A stretch of DNA of 64,000 bases from Pontibacter pudoricolor (GTDB taxonomy: Bacteria; Bacteroidota; Bacteroidia; Cytophagales; Hymenobacteraceae): positions 3,697,001-3,761,000 of the forward strand of contig NZ_CP048106.1 in assembly GCF_010092985.1 (NCBI RefSeq), in the 5' to 3' direction. The notes under the pieces were generated by a model. That model did no database searches. It had not been told where the DNA came from and saw only the letters and a program-made list of their open reading frames with translations. Made by a program: the position numbers and the translations under genes. Numbering within the stretch: position 1 is the stretch's first letter; each line of letters opens with the position of its first letter. Shown piece by piece: positions 7,635-16,744 of the stretch.

Positions 7635-8696
7635 TTACTTCAAAATAACTTTAATCATTTGCGGGTCATCCTGTAGGGTGCGGACGTTTTGTTTTAGCTG
7701 CTCCAGTTCCCTGGTAAGGTCCTCTTTGGCGGATTTAAATTTCTGGTCCATTTGCTTGGGGGAGCCGCAGAAGCGGGTGTAAAAACCGGCATCCGGGCCA
7801 TTTGCCAGTGCCTGAAACTCAGCTTTCAGTTCATCCAGTTGGTCGGTCAGTATCTTGACATAGTATTGCAGTTGCTCATCCTGCAGCGTGTCCAGTGGCT
7901 GGCCTTGTTCCTGCATAAACTCCATTTGCAGGCGCAGCAATTCAAAAAAGTCGTCGTGGTGGTAGGCCTGGGTAACGCGTTTCATGGCTTCTTCTTTCCA
8001 GGCGCGTTTGGTTTCGTCCAGTTCTTTATCGGGGTGCAGTTGTTTGGCAAGTTCGGTATACACACGGCGGCTGGCCCTGCTGATGTTACTAAGTTCGGCT
8101 TTTGCCTGGGCTTCTTTGGCTAACTGCGCTTTGGTTTTGCGGTTTTTCTGACGGTTCTGCTTTTCCTGTTCGCGTTGCTCACGTTCACGGTCCAGTTGGG
8201 CTTGTATGCGTTCGAAATCATCCAGGTCATCAAAGTTATCTTCTATAGTTGGCTCATCATCAGCTATAGTTTCATCCGCGTCTTCGGCGGTAAAAGCAGT
8301 GCGTTCGGCATAGGTAAATTCGGCATAGCGGTCGTGCAGCTCAATCATATCACGGCGCTCATAGTTCGAGATCAGATCAAAAGTGATGTTCTCGATAAGG
8401 GCGGATATTTTTAGCTTTTCCCGGATACTGAAAATGGGAAGTGAGAACGCCTGATCTAACAAATTTGCTAACTCTACACGCTTTTCCAGTTGCTGTTGTA
8501 TGATGGGACGCAGTTCTTTTTCGACACGTTTCTGAGCTGTGTTTATACTTTCGCGGCGGGCGCTTATTTCCTTTTTAAGCAGCTCTATTTGTCCGGTTTT
8601 CTGGTTAAACTCCTGTTGCAGCTGGCTCAGTTTTCGCTCTGCTGAGGTAGAGATCTGGGGTGTTAAGGTAGGAGCAGGTTTGTTGGATTGGAGCAT
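7635..8696 (-). CDS. J-domain (DnaJ-like) protein with long coiled coil
   Basis: 353 residues. Residues 15-80 form a Gln/Glu/Lys-rich coiled coil, 110-165 an acidic linker (repeated Asp-Asp and Glu), 165-205 a highly charged helix, and 205-265 a J-domain with the diagnostic HPD at 221-223 (AKQLHPDKELDE). J-domains stimulate the ATPase of an Hsp70 such as DnaK. No zinc or substrate-binding region of a full DnaJ is present, so this is a type III J-protein of unknown client, probably cytoplasmic. Its last 22 codons are duplicated at 5421-5490. The single-gene unit is followed by repeats rather than by a clear terminator. Confidence 0.85.
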   Translation of the reverse strand: MLQSNKPAPTLTPQISTSAERKLSQLQQEFNQKTGQIELLKKEISARRESINTAQKRVEKELRPIIQQQLEKRVELANLLDQAFSLPIFSIREKLKISALIENITFDLISNYERRDMIELHDRYAEFTYAERTAFTAEDADETIADDEPTIEDNFDDLDDFERIQAQLDREREQREQEKQNRQKNRKTKAQLAKEAQAKAELSNISRASRRVYTELAKQLHPDKELDETKRAWKEEAMKRVTQAYHHDDFFELLRLQMEFMQEQGQPLDTLQDEQLQYYVKILTDQLDELKAEFQALANGPDAGFYTRFCGSPKQMDQKFKSAKEDLTRELEQLKQNVRTLQDDPQMIKVILK

Positions 8697-8802
8697 GTAT
8701 TGAAAGTATAAGCTGGTGTTGCTGTTGCAAATGTATAGTTTCCTGGCTGGATTATCTGCAATGGTTTTAGACGCTCGTAGGAGCTGCGCACGCTACGCGC
8801 GT

Positions 8803-10560
8803 CTACCGGATGAGCTCCTGTTTCCGTTCCCCGATCTGCTGGCGCCACATGGCATAGTATAGTCCTTTTTGCTCCAATAATTCGGGGTGGCTGCCCTGTT
8901 CTACAATCTTGCCGCGCTCTAAAACATAAATCGTATCGGCGTGCATGATGGTGCTCAGGCGGTGGGCGATCAGTATGGTTATTTGTTCTCTCGATGCCGA
9001 TATTTCCCGGACGGTACTGGTAATTTCTTCTTCGGTTAACGAGTCCAGGGCAGACGTGGCTTCGTCGAAGATGAGCAGGCGCGGGTTGCGGATAAGGGCG
9101 CGGGCAATGGAAAGACGTTGTTTTTCGCCACCCGACATTTTCAGACCGCCTTCACCGATCTGGGTGTGTATGCCTTTTTCGGAGCGGGCCAGCAGGTTGG
9201 TAGCAGATGCTTTTCGCATCGCGGTCAGCACTTCTTCGTCGGTGGCGTCGGGTTTTACGTATTGCAGATTCTCTTTTATAGTTCCGGAGAACAGGTTGGT
9301 TTCCTGGGTAACAAAGCCCAGTTGCCGGCGCGCTTCGTTCAGCCAGATCTCGTGGGTAGGGTAATTGTTATAGTATACTTCGCCGCTTACCGGTTTATAC
9401 AGGCCCATCAGCAACTTTACCAGCGTAGATTTACCCGAACCCGACGGCCCGACGAATGCAATGGTATCACCTGAATTGGCTTCGAAGGAGATGCCATCCA
9501 CGGCATTTTGCTTCGCGCCACGATGGTGAAATACCACATCTTCGAACCGCAACTGCTGCAACGGGCCGATATCTATAGCAGATTCCGGTCGGGTTTCCAC
9601 GGGTTTGTTCATCAGTTCATCAAAATTCTGTAACGATGCTTCGGCTTCGCGGTAGGTAAGTATAATGGTACCCAAATCCTGCAACGGGCCGAAAATACTG
9701 ACTGAAATAAACTGCATCGAGATCAGCTCACCCGTAGTCAGTACATCCCGGAAAATAAGCCATAATAACGTAAAAAGGATGGATTGCTTGAGCAGGTTAA
9801 GTGCCGTGCCCTGCAGAAAAGAGAGTGTTCGAACCTGCTTCACTTTGGCCATTTCGAGCTTAAAAATGCGCTCAGTGTGTTCGCGCAGGCGGCGTATTTC
9901 GGGGTAGGTAAGGCCCAGGCTTTTTACAAGCTCTATGTTGCGCAACGACTCCGTTATTACCCCCGACATTTTATTGGATGCCCGGTTAATGGAGCGCTGC
10001 ATGGTCTTGATCTTTGCACTCAGTAAACTGGTTAATCCGCCCAACACCAGAATACCGATCACGAAAATTGGAACCAGCGCCCAGTGCTTGGTAACCGCAT
10101 ACCATACCAGGAACCCTACCCCAACTATAGATGAGAACAGGATGTTGATAAAAGCATTGATAAACCGCTCCGTGTCGCGGCGCACCCGTTGCAGTATGGA
10201 AAGTGTCTCGCCGCTGTTCTGATCAGCGTATTCCTGGTAAGATAGTTTCAGGGTTTGTTTCAGGCCATCGTTAAAGATCTGCACGCCAAATTTCTGCACC
10301 ACCAGGTTCGTGAAATATTCCTGGAAAGCCTTTGCCAACCGCGATAACAACGCAACTATAACTGCTAAAAGCATCAGCCACAAAGCTCCTTTCACACGTT
10401 CTTCGCCGGTCATGGTAAAAGGCGGCGTGGCGTATTTGTCGATGATCTCCCCGAAAATGATAGGATCGACGAGGGCCAGTATCTGACTGATGCCGGCAAG
10501 AACAAGTGATACTATAACTAACCCACGGTGGGGCTGCAGGTAGATCCAGAGTACGCGCAT
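8803..10560 (-). CDS. ABC exporter, fused permease and ATPase (MsbA-like)
   Basis: 585 residues from the ATG at 10560 (a TTG three codons earlier is possible). Six transmembrane helices fill residues 10-300, in the type I exporter fold. The nucleotide-binding domain follows: Walker A GPSGSGKST at 371-379, Q-loop in FVTQETNLF, the signature MSGGEKQR near 475, Walker B LLIFDEAT at 495-502 and a switch His in AHRLST. Such half-transporters work as homodimers and export lipids, lipid A core or drugs. The substrate cannot be told from sequence. It is monocistronic. An inverted repeat AGGAGCT/AGCTCCT (8779-8785, 8813-8819) spans the stop codon. Confidence 0.93.
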   Translation of the reverse strand: MRVLWIYLQPHRGLVIVSLVLAGISQILALVDPIIFGEIIDKYATPPFTMTGEERVKGALWLMLLAVIVALLSRLAKAFQEYFTNLVVQKFGVQIFNDGLKQTLKLSYQEYADQNSGETLSILQRVRRDTERFINAFINILFSSIVGVGFLVWYAVTKHWALVPIFVIGILVLGGLTSLLSAKIKTMQRSINRASNKMSGVITESLRNIELVKSLGLTYPEIRRLREHTERIFKLEMAKVKQVRTLSFLQGTALNLLKQSILFTLLWLIFRDVLTTGELISMQFISVSIFGPLQDLGTIILTYREAEASLQNFDELMNKPVETRPESAIDIGPLQQLRFEDVVFHHRGAKQNAVDGISFEANSGDTIAFVGPSGSGKSTLVKLLMGLYKPVSGEVYYNNYPTHEIWLNEARRQLGFVTQETNLFSGTIKENLQYVKPDATDEEVLTAMRKASATNLLARSEKGIHTQIGEGGLKMSGGEKQRLSIARALIRNPRLLIFDEATSALDSLTEEEITSTVREISASREQITILIAHRLSTIMHADTIYVLERGKIVEQGSHPELLEQKGLYYAMWRQQIGERKQELIR

Positions 10561-10696
10561 GTAGAGCAAAAATATTTAGGTTTATACGTACGGAAGCGCA
10601 GATTATAAGAATGAATACCTGCTGCGGTTTGCTGAAGATTGGAACAGGATTAAATATAAGTTACTATGAAAGCCGCTGACTGATCGGGTATAATAC

Positions 10697-10731
10697 AAAA
10701 AGCGCCTGCAACTATAGTTACAGGCGCTTTT
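10697..10731 (-). terminator. Terminator with AACTATAGTT in the loop
   Basis: AAAAGCGCCTG and CAGGCGCTTTT form an 8-9 bp GC-rich stem ending in a T run on the minus strand, right after the PepSY-like gene. The loop holds an exact copy of the palindrome AACTATAGTT (10710-10719), so almost the whole 35 bases are self-complementary. Confidence 0.85.
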
Positions 10732-10748
10732 GCTGCGGAGGTTCTGAT

Positions 10749-11195
10749 TTAGTCCCAGTAAGTGATGTTGCTTGCTTCTTTGCCATCGGCAGTAAATACA
10801 AGCTTTTTATCACCGGCTTTGTCATCCAGCTCTACCTGGTAATACGTGGTGCCGTCTATTTCCAGCACTTCCATATCGTCGAGGCGAAGGCCTTTGTGGT
10901 TCTGGCTGATGGCGCTGCTTACAGCCTGTGGCAGGTCTTTTTTCTGGATGTCGCGCTTGGTCATCAGTATTTTGCCCGAAGGGTCGATGAGCACGTTATG
11001 GTCCACGCGGTTCACGTCAAAGTCTGCTTCGTAGTTTGTGCCATTCATTTCCCAGTCCAGGTCGGTGGCATTGGCAAATTTCTGGGTGAGCGCAGCTGCT
11101 ACTGTTGAAGGTACGTCTTTGGTAGCTACATCCTGTGCGTTTACGGCTAGTGCGGTGCTTCCTGCAAATATGAATGCAAATAATAGGGTCTTCAT
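10749..11195 (-). CDS. Periplasmic PepSY-like (DUF2874) protein
   Basis: 148 residues with a signal peptide (cleavage after NAQ at about 20). The mature part contains two related beta-alpha units, each of the form VP..V..A....F.....DWE....YE..., ending in FTADGKEASNITYWD. This is the pattern of the PepSY-like DUF2874 family, which is related to beta-lactamase inhibitor folds and is common in Bacteroidota periplasms with no settled function. It stands alone, with a strong terminator 18 bases downstream. Confidence 0.85.
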   Translation of the reverse strand: MKTLLFAFIFAGSTALAVNAQDVATKDVPSTVAAALTQKFANATDLDWEMNGTNYEADFDVNRVDHNVLIDPSGKILMTKRDIQKKDLPQAVSSAISQNHKGLRLDDMEVLEIDGTTYYQVELDDKAGDKKLVFTADGKEASNITYWD

Positions 11196-11406
11196 AATGT
11201 ATTGGTTTTAAGTTAACTAATAAATCAATGCTGTAAACTTATAACCCAATTCTGAAGGAAATCTGAGTACACTTAAAATACAACAGCTTGCTACTAACTA
11301 TAGTCTGGCAGTTTTATACTTTAGAATATCTCTTGCGCGTTAGTTTCGTATGATAAAGGTTGTTTGTAATAAACCATCATTAACTTTAACTTTAAAAGAA
11401 ATTCTT

Positions 11407-11934
11407 ATGAAGAACACGCGTATTTTTGCCCTGCTTGCCTTGTTGCTGGCGTTTGTATTTTCTACGGCAACTATGGCCCAGGATCAGAAGCCAAAGGCTA
11501 GTCCTCCGGCAACGGCTACTGGTAAAGTTGGTGACGCTACAGTAACTATAAACTATAGCAGCCCATCGGTTAAAGGCCGTACCATTTGGGGAGAGCTGGT
11601 GCCTTACGGACAAGTATGGCGCTCCGGCGCGAACGAGGCGACTACTATTACTTTTGATAAACCGGTCATGGTAGAAGGCAAGCCCTTGGCAGCAGGTACG
11701 TATAGTTTCTACACTATTCCGGCAGAAGATAAATGGACCGTAATCTTCAATAAAACGGCCAAGCAGTGGGGCACACAGTACGACGAAAAGCAGGATGCCC
11801 TGCGCGTAACAGTAACGCCCATGAAAGCACCAACTATGAATGAGCGCCTGAAATACGATGTGAACAGCAACGGCTTACTGCTGAGCTGGGAAAACATGGC
11901 TGTGCCGGTTAAAATTACGACAGCTAAAAAATAA
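11407..11934 (+). CDS. Secreted DUF2911 protein
   Basis: 175 residues from the ATG at 11407, which is chosen over the in-frame ATG at 11350 because it starts a good signal peptide (residues 1-24, cleavage after TMAQ). The mature domain carries the family pattern: YSSPSVKGRTIWG, VPYGQVWRSGANEAT, AGTYSFYTIP and W.VIFNK. DUF2911 is a beta-sandwich domain common in Bacteroidota secreted proteins; its function is unknown. The start of the long form overlaps the likely leader. A terminator follows 17 bases after the stop. Confidence 0.9.
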   Translation: MKNTRIFALLALLLAFVFSTATMAQDQKPKASPPATATGKVGDATVTINYSSPSVKGRTIWGELVPYGQVWRSGANEATTITFDKPVMVEGKPLAAGTYSFYTIPAEDKWTVIFNKTAKQWGTQYDEKQDALRVTVTPMKAPTMNERLKYDVNSNGLLLSWENMAVPVKITTAKK

Positions 11935-11951
11935 GCGAACTATAAATTATG

Positions 11952-11987
11952 AAGCGGCAGTTGCTACCAGGCAGCTGCCGCTTTTTT
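11952..11987 (+). terminator. Rho-independent terminator after DUF2911 gene
   Basis: AAGCGGCAG and CTGCCGCTT form a 9 bp stem around a 14-base loop and are followed by TTTTT. Confidence 0.88.
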
Positions 11988-12069
11988 GTTGCCTTAACGC
12001 AGGTTTGTATAGGAATTTTACTATATTGAAACTGTAATCATTCTATAGTCACGAATAAACCCTGAAAAC

Positions 12070-13460
12070 ATGCTTAGAGCTTTTGCCTCAAACCTGAAGC
12101 AAACTGCAACCGACCTGCTCAGTTTTCTGCGCAACCCTTCTGACACGCCCGTTCCCGGTATTCAGGTTACTGGTAAGCTGCAGGTGCTTTTAGGCGTGCT
12201 GGTACTTGATGTGTTGCTTACGTTTGGTTTTATGGGGCTGATACACCTTGTAGAGTTGCTGGGCTGGCATAAGTACGATGCACACGCTGTGGCTGAAATG
12301 ATGCGTAGTTTTCCGTTGTGGGGAGCCTTGCTTTTGGGAATTATCATTGTGCCGTTTGCAGAGGAACTGGTATTCAGGGCAGGGCTCAGGTTCCGGAGAG
12401 GTTACTTTACTTTTTTGTTGTTTGTATTACTGCTTGCGGCAGGAATCTTTGCTTTTAACATGATGCCTTTGCTTTGGGCATTGGGTGCGGCATTTGTACT
12501 AGGTTTGCTGATGATAGTGTACCTGATGAACGCGTATGCTATCGGCGAGTTCCTGGAGCGTGCATGGCCCGGGTATATGCAACCGTATTTTATAGTGTAG
12601 CGGTGCTTTTCGGGTTGGTGCACATCACCAACTATACTGATTTTAATTATGCGTCGCTGGCGCTGTTATTAATTCCGGTACTGATCGCGCCGCAGATCTG
12701 GGCAGGTTTGTCGATAGGGTATATGCGTGTAAAGTATGGCTTCTTTTGGGGCTTCTTTTTGCATGCGGCGCATAATGCTGTTTTTCTGGGAACAGGGCTG
12801 CTGTTTATGAGTCAGCTGGAAGAAAAACTGAACATCCGTAACGAGAACTATAGTTTGAAAGTGGAAGAACATTTTTACTATGATAAAAGTGCAGGCTCTA
12901 AAAGTGTAATTGCAGATGATACAGCAGCTTTTGTAAACATAAAATTAAACGATGCGATCACGCAACTGCTTCAGACAGAAGAAGTATCTATCGTTAATAA
13001 CTCGGGCAGCAAATTAACCAGAGCGGTAAACCTGTACTATAAAAGCCAGGCACCGGACCTGAGCAAAACCAAGGCAGACATTCTTTCCGAACTACAAAAG
13101 CTGTATAAGTTTGACGTAAGCAAAGCTGATGTAGAAAAGGAAATGTGGGATGTAAAAGTTGAGAACCTAACGGCGCTGGCAGCCAATATATCTGACAGAG
13201 GCGACAAAACATCAGAGGTCAGGGTTGACAAAAAAGGCATCGAAATGAAGAACGTGACCATCACTGAGCTTCTGACTGCCCTGCAAAAAGAATACAACAT
13301 AGCGCTGGCCGACCAAACTACTGATGCAGGCAGGTATAACTTTACCTTCAGTAAAAAAAGCTTTCAAGAACTGAAAACAGAGCTAAAAGAAAAGTATGGC
13401 TTAGCGTTGCAGTCTAAAATGATCATGACACAGCAGGCCTTAGTCGAATTCAGGAAGTAA
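12070..13460 (+). pseudogene. CPBP-family intramembrane protease, split by an apparent 1-base deletion
   Basis: Two frames make one protein of 463 residues if one G is restored in TGG(G)CCCGGG after position 12567. The first frame (12070-12600) has the transmembrane N-terminus and the EELVFR motif (Glu98, Glu99, Arg103). The second resumes at ARVYATVFYSVAVLFGLVHITNY with the second motif His, and HAAHNAV gives the third. These three motifs are the catalytic set of CPBP (Rce1/CAAX-like) glutamic intramembrane proteases. After the last helix there is an unusual soluble C-terminal region of about 210 residues whose two parts (ITQLLQTE... and ITELLTALQKEYNIAL...) resemble STN/DUF3738-like modules. 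The stop of the first frame lies 30 bases after the break. A sequencing error is the likeliest cause, since all motifs are intact. Confidence 0.85.
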
Positions 13461-13461
13461 G

Positions 13462-14088
13462 ATGCCCGTTCTAGACAAATTAGCTACCAGCCTGAACCGC
13501 CGCGACGAGGAGCCCAACAAGCAACTGGCCCAAACTATAGCTGAAGCCGATGATACGGAGGCTGTAAAAGAGCTGGTGGGTTTGCTGCAGCACAAAGACA
13601 AAAACATACAAAGCGACGCGATCAAGGTGCTGGATGAAACCGGTGCATTGAAACCGGAACTGGTAGTGCCTTATGTTTCGGAGCTGGTGACATTATTGCG
13701 ATCAAAAAATAACCGGATGGTTTGGGGAACTATGGCAGCGTTAAGCGCTATTGCTCCGGCTGCGCCAACTATACTTTACGATAATCTGGTTGCTATTTTA
13801 GAAGCTGCGGCCAAAGGCTCGGTTATCACCAAAGACCACACTGTTAAAATACTGACCATACTTGCAGCCACGCCCGCTTACACCGACGACTGTATTGCCC
13901 TGCTGCTGGACCAACTGAAAGACGCGCCCGTAAACCAACTGCCAGCTTATGCCGAAATTACTGCAACTATAGTTACACCCAACTATAGCCAGGAAATGGC
14001 CCGCATACTTACCCAAAGGCTACCCGAAGTAACACAGGGTGCCAAGCACAGGCGGCTTTCCAAAGTGCTGCAGAAGCTTCAGAAATGA
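13462..14088 (+). CDS. HEAT-repeat protein
   Basis: 208 residues, almost wholly alpha-helical, with at least four HEAT-like pairs (for example EAVKELVGLLQHKDKNIQSD and VPYVSELVTLLRSKNNRMVW). No catalytic motif, signal peptide or membrane segment is present, so it should be a cytoplasmic scaffold or binding protein. It starts one base after the stop codon of the CPBP protease gene, so the two are probably translated from one message. The partner is unknown. Confidence 0.85.
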   Translation: MPVLDKLATSLNRRDEEPNKQLAQTIAEADDTEAVKELVGLLQHKDKNIQSDAIKVLDETGALKPELVVPYVSELVTLLRSKNNRMVWGTMAALSAIAPAAPTILYDNLVAILEAAAKGSVITKDHTVKILTILAATPAYTDDCIALLLDQLKDAPVNQLPAYAEITATIVTPNYSQEMARILTQRLPEVTQGAKHRRLSKVLQKLQK

Positions 14089-14147
14089 GAAATATTGTTC
14101 GGTTATAGTTGATTTCGTAAATTACTGTAGTATAGCCATTTAAATAG

Positions 14148-15116
14148 ATGCAAAAAATCACCCGCGATATTTTTTATACCATTGCCCGGCACAGCAACTG
14201 GCGGGCGCAAAGCATTGCCAACTGGCTCCGGAAAGAGAAAGTATATACTGATTTTGAAGACTGGGTAAAGTTTCTGCAGTTGTTTTTGCTGGGGCTGGGC
14301 GGAAGTTTTATAGTTGCCGGCGTCGTGTTCTTTTTCGCCTACAACTGGGCCGACATGCACAAGTTCGTGAAGCTGGGTTTGCTGGAAAGCCTGCTGCTTA
14401 TAGTTACGCTGACTGCCGTGTTCAGTAACCGGAGCAAAGTGGTAAAAAATGTGCTGCTCACGGGCAGTGTCATGCTCACCGGAGTACTATTCGCCGTGTT
14501 CGGGCAGATCTACCAGACCGGAGCCAATGCTTACGACTTCTTTTTTGGCTGGACGATGAGCGTGGTGCTTTGGGTGGTTGTTTCACGGTTTCAGCCGTTG
14601 TGGCTTGTCCTGCTGGCGCTTATCAACACTACGTTTATACTATACATTAACCAGGTGGCTACCAACATGCCGTTCAATTATGTGGTGAACATTCTTTTCG
14701 GGATAAATGCTGCAACGGTTATAGTTTGGGAAGTGCTGCATGCGCGTACTATAATCCGGAGCTCGCACAAATGGTTTCCGAGGGTAATGGCGCTGGCGGC
14801 CATTGTGCCATTAACTATGAGCATGGTGGTGGCGATGTATGACAATTTCAGGGTGGATTACGGGCTGTGTTTTATACTGGCAGCAATTACTTATTCGGCT
14901 GGCATCTGGCAGGGGCTTCGCACCAAAGAGTTGTTTTACCTCAGCGTTATTCCTTTTAGTTTAATTATAGTTGTGGCGGCAGGGATAGTGCGCCTGGCAG
15001 GTTCCGATCCTGTCGGCGTTTTCTTATTTGCCAGCCTTTTTGTGATCGGAAGCATTACGCTGCTTATTCGTAACATCATTCACATTAACCGTAAGTGGCA
15101 TGGCACAGCTCAGTAA
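14148..15116 (+). CDS. DUF2157 membrane protein
   Basis: 322 residues. A soluble N-terminal helix region (residues 1-45, with HSNWRAQSIANWLRKE) precedes about ten transmembrane helices starting near residue 46. This is the make-up of the DUF2157 family. Its stop overlaps the start of the DUF4401 gene by 17 bases, and that gene overlaps the GDYXXLXY gene by 11 bases, so the three are translationally coupled. This gene trio recurs in many bacteria but has no known function. It most likely encodes an inner membrane complex. Confidence 0.88.
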   Translation: MQKITRDIFYTIARHSNWRAQSIANWLRKEKVYTDFEDWVKFLQLFLLGLGGSFIVAGVVFFFAYNWADMHKFVKLGLLESLLLIVTLTAVFSNRSKVVKNVLLTGSVMLTGVLFAVFGQIYQTGANAYDFFFGWTMSVVLWVVVSRFQPLWLVLLALINTTFILYINQVATNMPFNYVVNILFGINAATVIVWEVLHARTIIRSSHKWFPRVMALAAIVPLTMSMVVAMYDNFRVDYGLCFILAAITYSAGIWQGLRTKELFYLSVIPFSLIIVVAAGIVRLAGSDPVGVFLFASLFVIGSITLLIRNIIHINRKWHGTAQ

Positions 15117-16176
15117 CGATAAACTGCAGCGCGTGCTGCAAACTATAGCACAGGAAGAGGGCGACAGCTTTACATTTGATGCTGCAAAAATTGAAGCCGA
15201 AGCGCATTTTAGTTCGTCGCTCTACACCAACCTGCCTGTAAAGCTGCTTACCATTTTTGGTGGCTTCCTGGCAACGCTCTTTTTCATGGGCTTCCTGTTT
15301 ACCACCGGCCTTTACAACTCTGATGTAGCGATGCTGGTGTTTGGCGTAGCTTTTATAGTTGCCTCCGAAGTACTAAACCGCCTGCGCGACGACCTGTTGC
15401 TGAGTTCTGTAAGCGTGTCGCTGAACATTACCGGTTACCTGCTTTTCGGGATAGGCGTTAGTGAACTGAGCAACGATACAACACTGGCTTTAACCCTGGC
15501 AACTATAGCGGCAGCTTTTATACTCGTGTCGGAAGGTACGGTGCTGGTTTTTTTGTCGGTGTTGGTGCTGAATGGCAGTTTAATGAGCCTGCCCTACATT
15601 CTGAGAATTTCTGACCTGATACATGTATATGTTGGATTAATAGCGACTTTACTCACTTACCTGAGCTTACACGAGGCAAAACTTATCTCACAAAGCATTA
15701 AACTGAACAAACGTTATGGTCCCGTACGCATGGGGCTGGTTTTCTCGCTGGTTGGGGTACTTATCCTTCTCTCGCACCAGGAGTTTGATGCAGACAGCGT
15801 AAATCATCTCTGGATAGCAACGATACTGTTAGCAGGTGCTTTATTGTTTGTGCTGCGCCGCATTATGCAGGAAACAGGCGTTACGGATGTCAAAACCCAA
15901 ACTATAGTTTATGCTTGTGTGTGTGTAATGTTGGCGCCAACTATAGCTACACCAAGCATCTCAGGAGCATTACTTATAGTACTTTCCAGCTGTTACATCG
16001 GGCACCGGGTCAGTTTTATAGTTGGTTTGCTGGCGCTGGGCTACTTTATCATTTTGTATTACTATAATTTACACCTCACACTGCTGGCAAAATCAGGTAT
16101 ACTGGTGCTTACCGGCTGCCTGTTCTTAGGTGGGTTATACTTTCTAAACCGTTACATCAGCAACCATGCGAAATAA
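15100..16176 (+). CDS. DUF4401 membrane protein
   Basis: 358 residues. A hydrophilic N-terminus of about 45 residues (with IEAEAHFSSSLYTNLPVK) is followed by about ten transmembrane helices, the typical DUF4401 architecture. It is the middle gene of the overlapping DUF2157-DUF4401-GDYXXLXY operon. It contains several ACTATAG-type motifs (for example an exact AACTATAGTT at 15900-15909) without loss of frame. Function unknown. Confidence 0.88.
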   Translation: MAQLSNDKLQRVLQTIAQEEGDSFTFDAAKIEAEAHFSSSLYTNLPVKLLTIFGGFLATLFFMGFLFTTGLYNSDVAMLVFGVAFIVASEVLNRLRDDLLLSSVSVSLNITGYLLFGIGVSELSNDTTLALTLATIAAAFILVSEGTVLVFLSVLVLNGSLMSLPYILRISDLIHVYVGLIATLLTYLSLHEAKLISQSIKLNKRYGPVRMGLVFSLVGVLILLSHQEFDADSVNHLWIATILLAGALLFVLRRIMQETGVTDVKTQTIVYACVCVMLAPTIATPSISGALLIVLSSCYIGHRVSFIVGLLALGYFIILYYYNLHLTLLAKSGILVLTGCLFLGGLYFLNRYISNHAK

Positions 16177-16678
16177 CCTTAAATCTATAGTTGTGCTCGT
16201 GAACATGGTGCTGGTGCTGGCGCTTTTTAACTGGTCGGTGGTGCAGAAAGAAGACACCCTGGAAAATGGTGAATTTGTGTTGCTGAAACTGGCCCCCGTA
16301 GACCCTCGCTCTTTAATGCAGGGCGATTACATGCGCCTGAGCTACGCCATCAGCCAGACGCCAAACCTGGACAAGCTCAAAAGCCGTGGTTATGCAGTAG
16401 TAAAACTCGATGCGCAGCAGGTAGCACAATTAGTAAGGTACCAACCCGGAAAAGAACCGCTGCAGGAAGGCGAGCTGCTGCTGAAATACAACAAAGGCAA
16501 CTGGGCCCTCAACTTAGGCGCAGAGTCTTATTTTTTTGAGGAAGGTCAGGCTAAAACATTTGAAACGGCGGAATATGGCGGCCTGCGTGTGGATGAAGAA
16601 GGGAACAGTATTCTGATAGGCCTTTATGATAAGAACAGACAGTTATTAACACCAAAGCGATTGGGAGAAGCACAGTAG
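16166..16678 (+). CDS. GDYXXLXY domain protein
   Basis: 170 residues. One N-terminal transmembrane helix (residues 7-23, VVLVNMVLVLALFNWSV) anchors a soluble domain that begins with the family signature: LKLAPVDPRSLMQGDYMRLSYAI contains G-D-Y-M-R-L-S-Y. It is the third gene of the DUF2157-DUF4401 operon, overlapping it by 11 bases. The domain probably faces the periplasm. Function is unknown, but the constant linkage to the two membrane proteins suggests a shared complex. Confidence 0.9.
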   Translation: MRNNLKSIVVLVNMVLVLALFNWSVVQKEDTLENGEFVLLKLAPVDPRSLMQGDYMRLSYAISQTPNLDKLKSRGYAVVKLDAQQVAQLVRYQPGKEPLQEGELLLKYNKGNWALNLGAESYFFEEGQAKTFETAEYGGLRVDEEGNSILIGLYDKNRQLLTPKRLGEAQ

Positions 16679-16744
16679 AGATTGAGCGTGACATAAAAGT
16701 ATAGTTGCGCAATAATTTATACTTTCGCTTTCTGAGCTGTTTAC

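Noticed and set aside
8175..8414. Plus-strand hydrophobic frame over the J-domain gene
   Set aside because: It is the antisense of the charged linker region of a well-supported gene.
8779..8819. Terminator spanning the ABC exporter stop codon
   Set aside because: AGGAGCT/AGCTCCT is a 7 bp stem with a 27-base loop and no T run, so it is recorded only as an inverted repeat in the gene entry.
12541..12610. Programmed -1 frameshift in the CPBP protease gene
   Set aside because: No slippery heptamer, and the same single-base pattern occurs at other mononucleotide runs in the window. A base-call error or simple deletion is more likely.
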